Positions 4,509-5,494 of a DNA stretch of 5,494 bases are shown here, in pieces. The notes beneath the pieces were generated by a model. The model was given only the letters and a program-made list of their open reading frames with translations, searched no databases and was not told where the DNA came from. Source of the stretch: CAZKXX01 sp964556705. Its GTDB lineage: Bacteria > Acidobacteriota > Terriglobia > UBA7540. Within the stretch, counting starts at the first letter, position 1. Each line of letters begins with the position of its first letter. The translations under genes and the position numbers were made by a program. Where the stretch lies: NCBI GenBank assembly GCA_964556705.1, contig CAZKXX010000155.1, positions 1-5,494 on the forward strand. The letters run 5' to 3'.

Positions 4509-5494
4509 ATGAGACGCCCAATCCGACGCTGGCTGGCCGCTACCCTGGCGTTCACCCTGACGCTCGTTCCGGTGAGCGCGGGCGCCCAGGACAACCAGGA
4601 GCCGCCCCAAAAACAGGCGGCCGTCCCCGATTACACCAACACGAGCATCTTCCCCAACTTTTTCAGCCCTTACACCACTCCGCTCGTGCCCGAACCCAGC
4701 ATGAGCAATTCCGAGCGGCTCCGCTCGCTCATCCGCGACGGAAAGCTTTACCTCTCCATCGAGGACGCGATTGCTCTGGCGCTCGAGAACAACCTCGACA
4801 TCGCCATCGCCCGGTACGGCCCGGCCTACGCGCAGACCGACGTGACGCGCGCCAAGAGCGGCGGCGCGACGCGCGGCGTGCAGGGCGGCTTCACCTCCGC
4901 GGCGCTGTTTGCCGGCGCGTTGGGCGGCGGCGTGGCGGGAGCCGGAGGCCAGCCCCAGGCCACGGCGGGCGGCGCCTTCGGCGGCGGCGGCGCCACCAAC
5001 ATCGGCTCGGTGGGCAGCTTCGACCCGGTGGCCGGCTTCAACTTCGGCTGGAACCAGCGCGATACGCCCCTCGGCACCACCATCGTCACGGGCGTTCCCT
5101 TCCTCACCACCCAGACCACACAGTATTCCGGCTTCTTCGGCCAGCGCTTTCAGACGGGCACCAGCTACGTTCTTGCGCTGAGCGGACAGCGCCAGTCCAC
5201 GACCTCGCTGACCTCGCTGTTCAACCCCCAGGTCTCGACCAACATGATGATCGGCTTCAATCAGCCGCTGCTCAACGGCTTCGGCTACCGGTCGAACTCG
5301 CGGTTCATCCGCATTTCGCGCAACAACCTGAAGATCGCCGACAGCGTCTTCCGCCAGCAGTTGATTCAGGCCATTTCGCAGGTTCTGACGCTCTACTACG
5401 ACCTGGTCGTCTTCCGCGAAAACGTGAAGGTCGCTGAGCGCTCGCTGGCCCTGGCCGAAAAGCAGATGGCCGAAGCTCAGGAACGAATCAATGT
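4509..5494 (+). CDS. TolC-family outer-membrane efflux protein, N-terminal part (cut by window edge)
   Basis: The first 328 codons of a TolC-type outer-membrane channel component, the exit duct for RND or ABC efflux and secretion systems. Residues 1-26 are a Sec signal peptide: basic RRPIRR, hydrophobic core 8-22, and cleavage probably after SAGA (23-26). A Pro/Gln linker follows. LYLSIEDAIALALENNLDIAIARY (80-103) is the typical first-helix start of the fold. FGWNQR, FFGQRFQTGTSY (209-220) and GFNQPLLNGFGYRSN (249-263) are strand and turn regions that recur in these proteins. Residues 266-328 are long amphipathic helix (QAISQVLTLYYDLVV, then Ala/Glu-rich), as in TolC coiled coils. Residues 118-162 form a Gly/Ala-rich stretch not found in E. 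coli TolC. ATG 4509 has AAGGGAG 11 bases upstream, slightly long. The gene is divergent from truA; no pump partner lies within the window. Confidence 0.9.
   Translation, partial: MRRPIRRWLAATLAFTLTLVPVSAGAQDNQEPPQKQAAVPDYTNTSIFPNFFSPYTTPLVPEPSMSNSERLRSLIRDGKLYLSIEDAIALALENNLDIAIARYGPAYAQTDVTRAKSGGATRGVQGGFTSAALFAGALGGGVAGAGGQPQATAGGAFGGGGATNIGSVGSFDPVAGFNFGWNQRDTPLGTTIVTGVPFLTTQTTQYSGFFGQRFQTGTSYVLALSGQRQSTTSLTSLFNPQVSTNMMIGFNQPLLNGFGYRSNSRFIRISRNNLKIADSVFRQQLIQAISQVLTLYYDLVVFRENVKVAERSLALAEKQMAEAQERIN

Noticed and set aside
4152..4610. N-terminal extension of the truA frame
   Set aside because: The extra 153 codons have no TruA similarity, run antisense into the tolC-like signal peptide, and a good ribosome binding site precedes the ATG at 4151.
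4826..5119. Pro/Ala-rich minus-strand frame inside the tolC-like gene
   Set aside because: It is the complement of the glycine-rich coding stretch, with no ribosome binding site or family motif.

Overview
The window is GC-rich bacterial DNA with tightly packed genes: five on the minus strand and one on the plus strand. It probably comes from an Acidobacteriota-type genome. That assignment is an inference from the TolC-family protein, whose N-terminal half is built like proteins I associate with this phylum, and from the overall gene style. No rRNA or other marker is present. I see no mobile element, CRISPR array, tRNA or rRNA.

Layout. At 1-450 (minus) lies the N-terminal 150 codons of a membrane-anchored HtrA/DegP-type serine protease, cut by the window edge. 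After about 200 bp of spacer come a DMT/EamA-family transporter (653-1522, minus) and, 23 bp upstream of it, a LeuA-family acyltransferase without a regulatory domain (1546-2790, minus). Next is a small unrecognised protein with cysteine/histidine pairs (2922-3203, minus), then truA, a tRNA pseudouridine synthase (3324-4151, minus). A 357-bp divergent spacer (4152-4508) separates truA from a plus-strand TolC-type outer-membrane efflux protein (4509 to the window edge).

How the genes fit together. The LeuA-like enzyme and the transporter are close enough to be co-transcribed, so the transporter may move a metabolite related to the 2-oxoacid or branched-chain route; this rests on position alone. 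The small Cys/His protein and truA each have a plausible promoter of their own. HtrA (envelope proteolysis) and TolC (outer-membrane export) both belong to the envelope of a didermal cell, but nothing here links them functionally.

Points for a second look: a Ser/Glu/Arg-rich insertion in TruA whose gene segment contains a perfect 8-bp inverted repeat; the unassigned small Cys/His protein; the short LeuA homologue with altered signature motifs and no Shine-Dalgarno; a 12-bp palindrome upstream of htrA; degenerate repeats in three spacers; and a glycine-rich insertion in the TolC-like protein. I found no convincing new multi-gene system.
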